Source: Flavobacterium sp. Root420
GTDB taxonomy: Bacteria > Bacteroidota > Bacteroidia > Flavobacteriales > Flavobacteriaceae
Assembly: GCF_001427905.1 (NCBI RefSeq)
Contig: NZ_LMEF01000029.1
Location: 627,303-691,302, forward strand
Length of the DNA: 64,000 nucleotides
Direction of reading: 5' to 3'
Made by a program: the position numbers and the translations under genes. Shown one piece after another: positions 9,901 through 17,923 of the stretch (the stretch's first letter is position 1; every line of letters begins with the position of its first letter). The notes beneath the pieces are model-generated. The model was not told the DNA's origin and ran no database searches. It saw only the letters and a program-made list of their open reading frames with translations.

Positions 9901-12900
9901 AATTCTGGATCTGAAAAATACCTTCAACACGATGGTGGAACAGCTGAATTCGTTTTCATCTGAGGTTACCCGTGTGGCGCGTGAGGTGGGTACCGAAGGA
10001 AAACTGGGAGGGCAATCTGAAGTAAAAGGGGTGGCCGGAACCTGGAAAGATTTAACGGATTCGGTGAACTTGATGGCTTCGAATTTAACATCACAGGTAC
10101 GTGGAATTGCGAAAGTAGTAACCTCCGTTGCAAAAGGAAACCTAAAGCAAAAATTATCGATTGATGCCAAAGGAGAGGTGGCGCAATTAACCGATACGAT
10201 CAACGAAATGATTGATACCCTGGCCACTTTCTCCGATCAGGTAACAACCGTGGCGCGTGAGGTAGGGGCAGAAGGAAAACTTGGAGGCCAGGCGAATGTA
10301 CCGGGAGCTTCCGGAACCTGGAAAAACTTAACAGAAAACGTAAATCAGCTTGCGGCGAATTTAACCACTCAGGTGCGTGCAATTTCTGAGGTGGCTTCTG
10401 CGGTAACACAAGGAGATTTAACACGAACCATTGGTGTTGAAGCAAAAGGGGAGGTTGAGGCGCTTAAAGATACCATCAACCAAATGATCTCCAACCTGAA
10501 AGCAACCACTTTAAGAAATCAGGAACAAGACTGGCTGAAATCGAATTTAGCTAAATTCACCCAGATGCTTCAGGGGCAGAAAGAACTGAATTCGGTTACC
10601 AGAAAAATCCTTTCTGAGCTGGCAACAGTTGTAACAGCACAACACGGGCTCTTTTATATTTTGCAGGAAGATGAAAATTTTGAGGACTCAAAACTGAATC
10701 TGATTGCCTCTTATGCTTACATCAAAAGAAAAAATTCACCTACGCAATATGCAATGGGAGAAGGACTTATTGGTCAGGTAGCGATAGAAAAGGAAAGAAT
10801 TATTCTGAGCAATGTGCCAAAAGACTATATCCGAATCAATTCAGGTTTGGGAGATGCCAAGCCACAGGACGTTATTATTCTACCGGTACTTTTTGAGGGA
10901 CAACTAAAAGCCGTTATTGAGCTGGCTTCTTTGGATACTTTCAGTCAGACACACTTAGATTTCCTGGAAGGATTGACAGAAAGTATTGGTATTGTACTAA
11001 ATACGATCGAATCGAACTCCAGAACCGAAGAACTTTTGGTACAATCTCAATCATTGGCAAGCGAATTAAAAAGCCAACAGGAGGTACTGAAAAACACCAA
11101 CGAAGAGCTGGAAGAAAAAGCTTTCTTGCTGGCCAATCAAAAAGAAGAAGTAGAGCTTAAGAACCAAGAGGTAGAGGTAGCGAGAAAAGCTTTGGAAGAA
11201 AAAGCAGATCAGCTGACCTTAACATCCAAATATAAATCGGAATTCCTTGCCAATATGTCGCATGAGCTAAGAACTCCGCTGAATAGTTTACAGATCTTAG
11301 CCAACGAATTAATCGCCAACAGAGACGGAAACCTTTCCGAGAAACAAATTCAGTTTGCCAAAACGATCAATTCCTGTGGTGATGACTTAATTCAGTTGAT
11401 CAATGACATTCTGGATCTTTCAAAAATCGAATCCGGTTATATTTCTGTGGATTACAATCCGATTAGTTTTGATGAAATCAGCCGATTTGTGGAGTCGACC
11501 TTTAATCCAATTGCAGAGGCCAAACATTTACGCTTTAAAATAAGCATGGATGCAGAACTTCCCGAACTCATTGAAACCGATTCACAACGATTGAACCAGA
11601 TTTTAAAAAACTTGCTGTCGAACTCTTTTAAATTTACTGAAAAAGGCGAAGTACAATTAAAAATATACAAAGCCAATAACAATTGGAAAACGGCCAATCT
11701 TAGTCTGGATAAAGCAGAGGCTGTGGTTGCTTTTGAGATTTCGGATACCGGAATTGGAATTTCCAAAGAAAAACAAAACATCATATTTGAAGCTTTCCAA
11801 CAAGCCGAAGGTTCAACCAGCCGTAAATACGGTGGAACTGGTTTGGGATTATCAATTAGCCGTGGGCTTTCTGATTTATTAGGAGGAAGTATCGAACTGG
11901 AAAGTGACATGAATATCGGAAGTAAATTCACCTTGTTCCTTCCATTGCAATATGTAGATATTTCTGAAATAGAAGATATTGAGGTAGAAGAAGAAGCTGA
12001 TGTAAAAGGTCGTATAAAATCATTACCATCCGAGAAGTTTAATCGCTCTGATATTGATTTATTCTTTGTGGATGAAATAGGCGATGACAGAACAGATATT
12101 AAGCCTGGAGACAAAATATTACTGATTGCAGAGGATAATCTGACATTTGCCAAAATTATGCTCGAACAGGCGCATATCAACGGAATTAAGGCAATTGTAA
12201 CCACTAAAGGAAACGATGTTGTAGATTTTATTAATCAGTTTCATCCGCACGCCATTACGATGGATTTAAACATGCCGGACACCAGTGGATGGAAAATTCT
12301 GGACCGACTAAAAACCGATTTTAACCTGCGCCATATTCCGGTTTATATTATTTCTGGTGAAGACGAGAGAAATAAAGGACTTAAACGTGGTGCGAGAAAC
12401 TTTTTCTTAAAACCGGTTAAGAACGATTCACTGTCTTATCTTTTTAAAGATATTCATGACTTTAAGAATAAAAAGATAAAAAACCTGCTAGTAGTAGATG
12501 ATAATGAACTTGAACTGAGCCGAATAATAAATGCTATTGATGGAGATGATATTACGATATCCAGCGCTAAAACGGCCTCAGAAGCAGTTGCATTAATACA
12601 GCAAAAATCATTTGATTGTATTATCTTAGATTTGGTTTTGCCAGATGCAGATGGTCTTGAGATCATTACGGATTTGGAGAATAATATTGCCGGACAGGAA
12701 ACAGCTATTATTATACATTCGGCTGGCGATGTTACAAAAAAACAAAGACTAAAACTAAACAGATTCGCTCATAGTATCATTACGAAAAGTGCTGGTTCGA
12801 TGGAGGAGCTGATTGACCAGACGGCTTTGTTTATGCATCGTGTTCATAAAGAGCTTCCTAATGAAATGAAAGAAATCATCGAATCGTTTTATTTGAAAGA

Positions 12901-13279
12901 GGATGTATTGCAGGGCAAAAAAGTTTTATTAGTGGATGATGATGTACGTAATCTTTTTGCACTAACAACAGCTCTGGAACGATATGGCCTGGATGTAATA
13001 AGTGCAGAAAGTGGTCAGGAAGCAATCGATATTCTGAATCAAAATAAAGATATAAATATTGTCCTGATGGATATTATGATGCCTGAAATGGATGGTTATG
13101 AAACGATGAAACGCATTCGAAAAGATGGCAAACATAAGGATCTTACCATTATTGCTGTAACCGCAAAAGCGATGAAAGGAGACAGACAGCGTTGTATAGA
13201 ATCAGGAGCCTCAGATTATATGACCAAACCCGTAAATGTTGAGCAGTTGTCGTCGCTAATGCGCGTGTGGCTTAAATAA
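6920..13279 (+). CDS. giant soluble poly-HAMP hybrid histidine kinase with three receivers
   Basis: The protein has 2119 residues and no membrane segment. Residues about 40-1195 are a chain of HAMP modules: a divergent N-terminal pair, then eleven 92-residue units, each with a canonical HAMP (VRNIADVTTAVAKGDLS) and a HAMP-like linker (EVTRVAREVGTEGKLGGQ). A GAF domain (about 1200-1365), a coiled coil (about 1370-1440), HisKA (SHELRTPLNS, H near 1448) and an ATPase domain (NLLSNSFKFT, DTGIGI) follow. Three receivers are at about 1730-1845, 1853-1970 and 2000-2118, with phospho-acceptors in TMDLNMP, ILDLVLP and LMDIMMP. This architecture matches the Nik1/group III hybrid kinases, which sense osmotic and other stresses through poly-HAMP chains. 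It is followed 27 bases later by a receiver-kinase gene. Confidence 0.95.
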   Translation: MKNKKEIITTESPDVLEFPIVLPEKPSKARGKKVDAEESILTDAEFLKILLKVKNGNFTQRFPTDQNGIKRSICDTLNEIIDLNERMVFEFQKVGKSIGKQGKLTNRVALDGARGSWSSCVDSVNTLISDLVHPTIEIAHVITSVAKGNLSQEMPLSIEGNPLQGEFLRIAKEVNGMVKQLNLFSMEVTRVAREVGTEGKLGGQAKVRGVGGVWKDLTDSVNKMASNLTGQVRNIADVTTAVAKGDLSKKITVDVKGEILELKNTINTMVDQLNSFSSEVTRVAREVGTEGKLGGQAQVKGVGGTWKDLTDSVNQMASNLTGQVRNIADVTTAVAKGDLSKKITVDVKGEILELKNTINTMVDQLNSFSSEVTRVAVEVGSEGKLGGQAKVRGVGGVWKDLTDSVNQMASNLTGQVRNIAEVTTAVAKGDLSKKITVNVAGEILELKNTINTMVDQLNSFGAEVTRVAREVGSEGKLGGQAKVKGVGGTWKDLTDSVNQMASNLTGQVRNIAEVTTAVANGDLSKKITAVAEGEILELKKTINTMVDQLNSFSSEVTRVALEVGTEGKLGGQAKVKGVGGTWKDLTDSVNQMASNLTGQVRNIAEVTTAVAKGDLSRQITVDTKGEILELKNTINTMVGQLNSFASEVTRVAREVGTEGKLGGQAQVEGVGGTWKDLTDSVNQMASNLTGQVRNIAEVTTAVAKGDLSLQITVDVKGEILELKNTINTMVDQLRGFASEVTRVSREVGTEGKLGGQANVPGVAGTWKDLTDSVNQMAGNLTAQVRNIADVAIAVANGDMSRKITVDVRGEILQLKETLNTMVDQLREFASEVTRVAREVGTEGKLGGQANVPGVAGTWKDLTDSVNQMAGNLTTQVRNIAEVTIAVANGDMSKKITADVRGEILQLKETVNTMVDQLRSFASEVTRVSREVGTEGKLGGQAFVPGVAGTWKDLTDSVNQMASNLTGQVRNIADVTKAVANGDLSKQITVDVKGEILDLKNTFNTMVEQLNSFSSEVTRVAREVGTEGKLGGQSEVKGVAGTWKDLTDSVNLMASNLTSQVRGIAKVVTSVAKGNLKQKLSIDAKGEVAQLTDTINEMIDTLATFSDQVTTVAREVGAEGKLGGQANVPGASGTWKNLTENVNQLAANLTTQVRAISEVASAVTQGDLTRTIGVEAKGEVEALKDTINQMISNLKATTLRNQEQDWLKSNLAKFTQMLQGQKELNSVTRKILSELATVVTAQHGLFYILQEDENFEDSKLNLIASYAYIKRKNSPTQYAMGEGLIGQVAIEKERIILSNVPKDYIRINSGLGDAKPQDVIILPVLFEGQLKAVIELASLDTFSQTHLDFLEGLTESIGIVLNTIESNSRTEELLVQSQSLASELKSQQEVLKNTNEELEEKAFLLANQKEEVELKNQEVEVARKALEEKADQLTLTSKYKSEFLANMSHELRTPLNSLQILANELIANRDGNLSEKQIQFAKTINSCGDDLIQLINDILDLSKIESGYISVDYNPISFDEISRFVESTFNPIAEAKHLRFKISMDAELPELIETDSQRLNQILKNLLSNSFKFTEKGEVQLKIYKANNNWKTANLSLDKAEAVVAFEISDTGIGISKEKQNIIFEAFQQAEGSTSRKYGGTGLGLSISRGLSDLLGGSIELESDMNIGSKFTLFLPLQYVDISEIEDIEVEEEADVKGRIKSLPSEKFNRSDIDLFFVDEIGDDRTDIKPGDKILLIAEDNLTFAKIMLEQAHINGIKAIVTTKGNDVVDFINQFHPHAITMDLNMPDTSGWKILDRLKTDFNLRHIPVYIISGEDERNKGLKRGARNFFLKPVKNDSLSYLFKDIHDFKNKKIKNLLVVDDNELELSRIINAIDGDDITISSAKTASEAVALIQQKSFDCIILDLVLPDADGLEIITDLENNIAGQETAIIIHSAGDVTKKQRLKLNRFAHSIITKSAGSMEELIDQTALFMHRVHKELPNEMKEIIESFYLKEDVLQGKKVLLVDDDVRNLFALTTALERYGLDVISAESGQEAIDILNQNKDINIVLMDIMMPEMDGYETMKRIRKDGKHKDLTIIAVTAKAMKGDRQRCIESGASDYMTKPVNVEQLSSLMRVWLK
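7478..10513 (+). repeat. eleven in-frame tandem repeats of exactly 276 bp (HAMP units)
   Basis: The motif encoding EVTRV begins at 7478 and recurs every 276 bases (7754, 8030 and so on to 9962), with a diverged eleventh copy at 10238. No copy shows an insertion or deletion. Central copies are very similar at the DNA level, which suggests repeated unequal exchange or gene conversion. Confidence 0.95.
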
Positions 13280-13306
13280 TAATTTTATATTCAATGCAAA
13301 ATAAGA

Positions 13307-14527
13307 ATGGGAGACGCAATTAAAATCTTAATAGTCGATGACAAAAAAGAAAACCTACTTTCTCTACAAGTCATCCTGGCTGACCGTGGTTATCAGTTTG
13401 TTGAAGCAACATCAGGGAAAGATGCTTTGCGGATTCTGCTCAAAAACCAGGATTTTGCTATTATTCTCATGGATGTTCAAATGCCATTGATGGATGGTTT
13501 TGAAACAGCCGAATTAATTCGCCAAAGTGAAAAACTAAAACACGTTCCCATTATATTTCTAACCGCCAATATGAATACCAATGAATACATTTTCAAAGGG
13601 TATCAGTCCGGCGCGGTTGATTATATGATCAAACCTTTGTCGCCAGAAATTTTGCAGGCAAAAGTGATGGTTTTTACCGAATTGTTCCGAAAAAACCAGG
13701 AGTTAAGAAAGAAAGAAGAAGAAACCCATGCGCTTAATGAAATCATCCTAAAGACCCATAAAGAACTTGCCTCTCAATATGCAGCGATAGAAAAACATGC
13801 CGAAGAACTAAAAAAGAAAAACATGGAACTGGATGCTTTTACGTACATTTCAAGCCATGATCTTCAGGAACCACTACGAAAAATTCAGACTTTTGCAAAT
13901 CTCATTATGTCTAATGAATATGGCAATTTATCAGAAGATGGAAAGGCAAAGTTCGACAGGATTCTTTATGCCTGCAACAGAATGCGGGAACTTATTAACA
14001 GCCTTCTTACGTTTTCCCGTGCCACACTTGTGGACAGAAGATTTGAAACCGTTGATCTCAATACGATAATTAACGATGTAAAAGAGGCGTTAAATGAAAA
14101 TTTAAACGAAAAAGGAGCTACCATTGTCACTGATTTTCATGATACGGCCAAAGTAATCCCTTTTCAGTTTGTTCAGTTAATGGAGAACCTGATTCATAAT
14201 GCCATCAAATTTGCCAAAACAGAAACTCCATTAGAGATCAATATAAAAAGCCGTTTGGTTTATGGTGTGGATTTGAAAATCGAAAACTTGTCGAGAGATG
14301 TCAATTATTGTCACATTAGTTTTGGAGATAACGGAATTGGTTTTGAACCACAACACAGCGAGAAAATTTTTGGTGTTTTCCAGAAATTACATGGAAGGGA
14401 TTTGTACGAAGGAACCGGAATTGGACTGGCGATCGTAAAGAAAATTGTCGAAAATCATAATGGTCATATAAATGCTGTTGGCGAACCCATGCAAGGAGCA
14501 ACTTTTAACATTTATATCCCTTGTTAA
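13307..14527 (+). CDS. receiver-histidine kinase fusion
   Basis: This 406-residue protein begins with a receiver domain (about 6-125; VDDKKEN, phospho-acceptor D56 in LMDVQMP, Lys in MIKPLS). A coiled coil follows (about 130-170), then HisKA with SSHDLQEPLRK (H near 184) and an ATPase domain (ENLIHNAIKF, GDNGIGF, GTGIGLAIVKK). There is no membrane segment. It lies 27 bases after the poly-HAMP kinase gene and is probably in its operon. A receiver at the N-terminus of a kinase is typical of phosphorelay intermediates, so it could take phosphate from the hybrid kinase. The order of transfer is inferred. Confidence 0.93.
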   Translation: MGDAIKILIVDDKKENLLSLQVILADRGYQFVEATSGKDALRILLKNQDFAIILMDVQMPLMDGFETAELIRQSEKLKHVPIIFLTANMNTNEYIFKGYQSGAVDYMIKPLSPEILQAKVMVFTELFRKNQELRKKEEETHALNEIILKTHKELASQYAAIEKHAEELKKKNMELDAFTYISSHDLQEPLRKIQTFANLIMSNEYGNLSEDGKAKFDRILYACNRMRELINSLLTFSRATLVDRRFETVDLNTIINDVKEALNENLNEKGATIVTDFHDTAKVIPFQFVQLMENLIHNAIKFAKTETPLEINIKSRLVYGVDLKIENLSRDVNYCHISFGDNGIGFEPQHSEKIFGVFQKLHGRDLYEGTGIGLAIVKKIVENHNGHINAVGEPMQGATFNIYIPC

Positions 14528-14654
14528 TAATTGAATTCCTGTAATACTATTTTGGATTTATATAAAATTTAAAATGAGTAGTAAATTAATTTTAAGGTTC
14601 TGAAAATGAAAGGATTATTCTTTTGTTTGAAGTTTAATTTTAAAATCAATCGCT

Positions 14655-15182
14655 ATGTATTTATCCATAAAAAATAGAATCGTTACATCAGTTTTTTGTT
14701 TGGCAATCAGTTTCGTAAACGCGCAGCAAAACGCAACAAATTCTAAATGTCGTTATAGTAAAACAGCTGAAGGATTTCTGCTCGTATTGCGCGAAGGGGA
14801 TGATGTTATTGCTTCAATTGAAAAACTTGTTAAAGAGCAACAAATCCCTTCTGGAAATTTTACCGGAATTGGTTTTGCAGGGGAAGTTACTTTTGGCTTT
14901 TTCGACTTTAATCAGAAGAAGTATAATCCCAAAACATTTAACAAAGTAGAGATGGGGAGCCTTACTGGTTCCATTGCCTGGAGTGGGGGAAAACCTTCTT
15001 TGCATATCCATGGGGTTGCAACCGATGATCAGTTCCAAGCTTATGGCGGACATATTCTGGCACTTAAAGTCGGAACAGGTTCAATGGAAATTTATGTAAC
15101 TGTAAATCAGGAAAAATTAGAAAGAAAAATGGAACAGCCATTAGGAGCAAATGTATTGCAATTGCCTTGTGTGAAAAATTAA
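14655..15182 (+). CDS. exported PPC (DUF296) domain protein
   Basis: This 175-residue protein has an N-terminal signal peptide (to about residue 23, FVNAQ) and then one PPC/DUF296 domain. The domain's conserved run LHIHGVATDDQ and YGGHIL is present, with the His residues that bind metal in some family members. PPC domains form trimers; in plants they sit beside AT-hooks, but the bacterial single-domain forms have no established role. It lies 127 bases after the receiver-kinase gene on the same strand, but the signal peptide separates it functionally from the cytoplasmic signalling proteins. The export prediction is unusual for this family. Confidence 0.82.
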   Translation: MYLSIKNRIVTSVFCLAISFVNAQQNATNSKCRYSKTAEGFLLVLREGDDVIASIEKLVKEQQIPSGNFTGIGFAGEVTFGFFDFNQKKYNPKTFNKVEMGSLTGSIAWSGGKPSLHIHGVATDDQFQAYGGHILALKVGTGSMEIYVTVNQEKLERKMEQPLGANVLQLPCVKN

Positions 15183-15273
15183 CGTATTAAATTTAAAGTT
15201 TAAAATCTTTTAGAGCTAAAGTATCTGGTATTTAGGTTTTTAGATTGACCCGATAAGCATATTACAACCACTA

Positions 15274-15299
15274 ATTATGAAAAAAAAGCTTTTCATAAT
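15274..15299. other. perfect 10-bp hairpin in a 316-bp spacer
   Basis: ATTATGAAAA pairs with TTTTCATAAT around AAAAGC. It lies between the PPC gene and the GH43-like gene and could be a terminator on either strand, though no clean T-run follows. The rest of 15183-15448 shows nothing recognisable. Confidence 0.35.
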
Positions 15300-15448
15300 G
15301 GGAAAGTTTAGAAGAATATACTGCTGGCTGATGAAAATCAGTAATATAAAAGAACATTATATTCTGTTTTGCTCAGATTTGAATTTCTTATTTGTACAAA
15401 ACATTTTTTCTGTAAAATTTAGTAAACAGGATAGTGCATGACGCTAAT

Positions 15449-15491
15449 TTGGTTAGTATTAGATACTTTTATTAGTGACTAATCTAACCAA
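15449..15491. promoter_or_regulatory. inverted repeat in the leader of the GH43-like gene
   Basis: TTGGTTAG (15449-15456) pairs with CTAACCAA (15484-15491), and ATTAG (15458-15462) pairs with CTAAT (15479-15483), leaving one bulged T. The structure ends 7 bases before the ATG at 15499. It could be an operator or an RNA hairpin controlling translation. Confidence 0.5.
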
Positions 15492-15498
15492 AATTGAT

Positions 15499-17100
15499 AT
15501 GAATACTAAAAAAAGATATTCTTTTAGTTTTATTGCTTTGATAATTTTCTTCTTTATTGGAATCTCAAACTCTTGCATTGCTCAGGAACTAAATATCAAA
15601 AATGATGTATTCTGGAATACCAAAGACGGCCTTCCTCTAAATAGTCAGGGTGGTGGAATCTTTAAATTTGCTGATCCTGTAACTGGTGTGCAAAAATATT
15701 ATTGGTATGGCGTGCAATATGTCGAAGCCAATCGTTATCGGGCCAATCCGGCAATCACACTAACCAGGTCAACTTTTGAAGCGGTGACTTGCTATAGTTC
15801 AGTTGATTTGGTGAATTGGACATTTGAAGGCAACGTTTTGACAAAAGAAAAAGCTAATCCGACTGGCAAAAGCTGGGTGGGGCGCTTAGGTGTATGTTAT
15901 ATCAAAGAGCTGAAAAAATATGCCATGTTTGTGCAACATGACAAAGAGGTATTGATTACGCTTTCAGATTCGCCTACAGGGGAATTTGTTTGGGATAGGA
16001 AAATAAATATGGAGAAAATGATCGGAACAAGTAATACGGGCGATCAAACCATTTTTACAGATGAAGATACCGGAAAATCGTATTTAGTCTATTCTTACGG
16101 AAGTGGCCGTAACAAAATCTATGTTTCTGAAATTGGACTGAAAGACGGGAAAGTAAATCTGCTGGATTGCACAGAAGTTTTTAAAGGAGAAAGTCGTGAA
16201 GGAAACTGCATGTTCAAGTATCAAAATAAGTATTATATGTTTGCTTCTAACATTTATGGCTGGGATGCTTCTTTTGCTTATTATTTAGTAGCCGATGATA
16301 TCAGAGGCCCTTATCTTCCAGCAAATGATATGCTGGTAATGAAAGGTTGTGAAGAAGATTTTGCCCATATTTCGCAAACCGGATTTTTCTTTTCTGTCAA
16401 AGGAAGCCAGAAAGAAACAATTGTGTATTGTGGGGACCGCTGGGCAGATTTTGCGGGAAACGGCTTGGGATACAATCAATGGTGTCCGATTTCTTTTGAT
16501 GGAAAAACACCTTATTTTAATTCTTTAAGTTCATGGGATCTCGATGCTAAAACGGGAAACTGGAAAGTAGCTTCAGAGAATAACTATGTGAAAAATGGCA
16601 GTTTCGAAGCGGATCGCAGACATATTCCGAGTCCTGTTAAACCGGTACAAATTCAATTGACAGGCTGGGCTAGCGAAGTTTTGGAAGGAAATAAAATTGG
16701 ATTGGACAGTATTAATTCACCGGTTTTAAATCATTTTAATACGGAAAGTGAAAGAAAAATTGTCATTGGAGAAAAGAGTTTAAATATTAGCGATAAAGTT
16801 AATTTCAAAAGAAAAATTTTTCAGATTATGTCTTCCTCACCCTATGTAAAATTGGAGGATGGTTCCTATATTTTAACAGCAAAAGTTAAAAACAGTAATG
16901 GGTTTACGAATTTGGAAATGTATGCTTTAAGCAACGGAAAAACATTTAATTCGACTATTAAAAACGAGAATGCGGATTGGAAAACAATTGTAATTAAAAA
17001 TATTGCTGTTAAAGGTGGAAAAGTTGAAGTAGGTTTTAAGGCAGATGCAAATGCAAATGCATTTTGTTTAGTTGATGATGTGTCTTTGGTGAAAAATTAG
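15499..17100 (+). CDS. secreted GH43-like five-bladed propeller protein with C-terminal carbohydrate-binding-like domain
   Basis: I start at the ATG at 15499 because it puts a clean signal peptide (MNTKKRYSFSFIALI to CIAQ) at the N-terminus; a GTG 24 bases upstream is in frame. The protein has 533 residues. The first 340 or so fit the GH43/GH117-type beta-propeller fold: repeated blade motifs such as YYWYGVQY, WVGRLGVCY, GDQTIFTDEDTGKSYLVY, EGNCMFKY and KYYMFASN. The last 160 residues (from NGSFEADRRH) form a beta-sandwich-like domain ending in FCLVDDVSL, typical of CBM-like modules. The substrate cannot be told from sequence. The neighbouring LuxR regulator and propeller kinase are candidate regulators. 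Confidence 0.8.
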   Translation: MNTKKRYSFSFIALIIFFFIGISNSCIAQELNIKNDVFWNTKDGLPLNSQGGGIFKFADPVTGVQKYYWYGVQYVEANRYRANPAITLTRSTFEAVTCYSSVDLVNWTFEGNVLTKEKANPTGKSWVGRLGVCYIKELKKYAMFVQHDKEVLITLSDSPTGEFVWDRKINMEKMIGTSNTGDQTIFTDEDTGKSYLVYSYGSGRNKIYVSEIGLKDGKVNLLDCTEVFKGESREGNCMFKYQNKYYMFASNIYGWDASFAYYLVADDIRGPYLPANDMLVMKGCEEDFAHISQTGFFFSVKGSQKETIVYCGDRWADFAGNGLGYNQWCPISFDGKTPYFNSLSSWDLDAKTGNWKVASENNYVKNGSFEADRRHIPSPVKPVQIQLTGWASEVLEGNKIGLDSINSPVLNHFNTESERKIVIGEKSLNISDKVNFKRKIFQIMSSSPYVKLEDGSYILTAKVKNSNGFTNLEMYALSNGKTFNSTIKNENADWKTIVIKNIAVKGGKVEVGFKADANANAFCLVDDVSLVKN

Positions 17101-17246
17101 GAATTATAAGTTATGAGTTTAAAATGGAACGTAAAAGTGAAAAGGCAGGCGCTACAAATGATAGCACCTGTGAACCTTGAAACTGATACCTGAAATCTCG
17201 AGTTTGGAATTTGGATTTTTTTTATTGGAATTTAAATTTTAGAAAT

Positions 17247-17276
17247 TTGGCTGAATAACTAAATAATTTACATTTG
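17247..17276 (+). promoter_or_regulatory. flavobacterial-type promoter of the LuxR regulator gene
   Basis: TTG (17247-17249), 19 bases, then TACATTTG (17269-17276) match the Bacteroidetes -33/-7 pattern. The ATG follows at 17294. Confidence 0.65.
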
Positions 17277-17293
17277 TAGAAATGTAATTCATT

Positions 17294-17923
17294 ATGGCCA
17301 AAAAAATTCTAATAGTTGACGATCATTTAGTGGTGCGAAATGGAGTTGCTATGGTTTTAGAGAAACAAATTGAAGATGTAGCGATCTCAAATGCCGAAAA
17401 TTTCTTTGACGCTATTGCGCTTTTAAAGGAAGACGCTTTTGACCTGATTATTTTGGATATCAATATTCCGGGAGGTAAAAGTACCGAGATGATTACCGAT
17501 TTGAGAGCCATTCAGCCTTGTGTTAGAATTCTTGTTTTTTCAGCTCATGAAGAAGAGCATTATGCCTTAAAGTATATTACTGCTGGTGCTAATGGATATC
17601 TCAATAAGCTTTGCAGTGAAGAGAAAATGATGTTTGCCATTACCTCCATTTTTGAAACTTCGACTTATATTTCTGCTGAACTCGTAAACAAATTAGTAGA
17701 AGCAAAGGGACGCAAAAAGGCAATAAATCCGATGGACGTTTTATCTAAAAGAGAACTTCAAATCGCACAATTATTAATAAATGGCAATGGTAATCTTGAA
17801 ATCTCTAATATGCTGGATATCCACATGTCTACGGTGAGCACTTATAAGGCAAGAGTTTTTGAGAAGCTTAAAATTAATAATTTGGTAGAATTAATCAATC
17901 TCTATAAAATTTTTGAGTATTAA
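17294..17923 (+). CDS. LuxR/NarL-family response regulator
   Basis: The 209-residue protein has an N-terminal receiver (VDDHLVVRNG, phospho-acceptor D55 in ILDINIP, conserved Lys in YLNKLCS). Its C-terminal LuxR-type HTH runs from about residue 148 (SKRELQIAQLL, MSTVSTYKARVFEKL). It converges on the propeller-type sensor kinase gene, and the two stop codons overlap by 4 bases in TTAA. In Bacteroidetes, such kinases without their own DNA-binding domain commonly signal to a LuxR-type regulator, so the two are a likely pair despite facing each other. It has its own promoter just upstream. Targets are unknown; the GH43-like gene is the nearest candidate. Confidence 0.93.
   Translation: MAKKILIVDDHLVVRNGVAMVLEKQIEDVAISNAENFFDAIALLKEDAFDLIILDINIPGGKSTEMITDLRAIQPCVRILVFSAHEEEHYALKYITAGANGYLNKLCSEEKMMFAITSIFETSTYISAELVNKLVEAKGRKKAINPMDVLSKRELQIAQLLINGNGNLEISNMLDIHMSTVSTYKARVFEKLKINNLVELINLYKIFEY

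Noticed and set aside
8268..10445. Set of minus-strand frames of 63-136 codons across the HAMP repeats
   Set aside because: They recur at the repeat period and are shadows of the coding repeats, not separate genes.
7478..10513. CRISPR-like array because of regular repeats
   Set aside because: The repeats are 276 bp, contiguous and in frame, and code for HAMP modules; there are no spacers.
11452..12204. 250-codon minus-strand frame inside the hybrid kinase
   Set aside because: The plus-strand frame has intact HisKA, ATPase and receiver motifs; the antisense product is Ser/Ile-rich without any domain.
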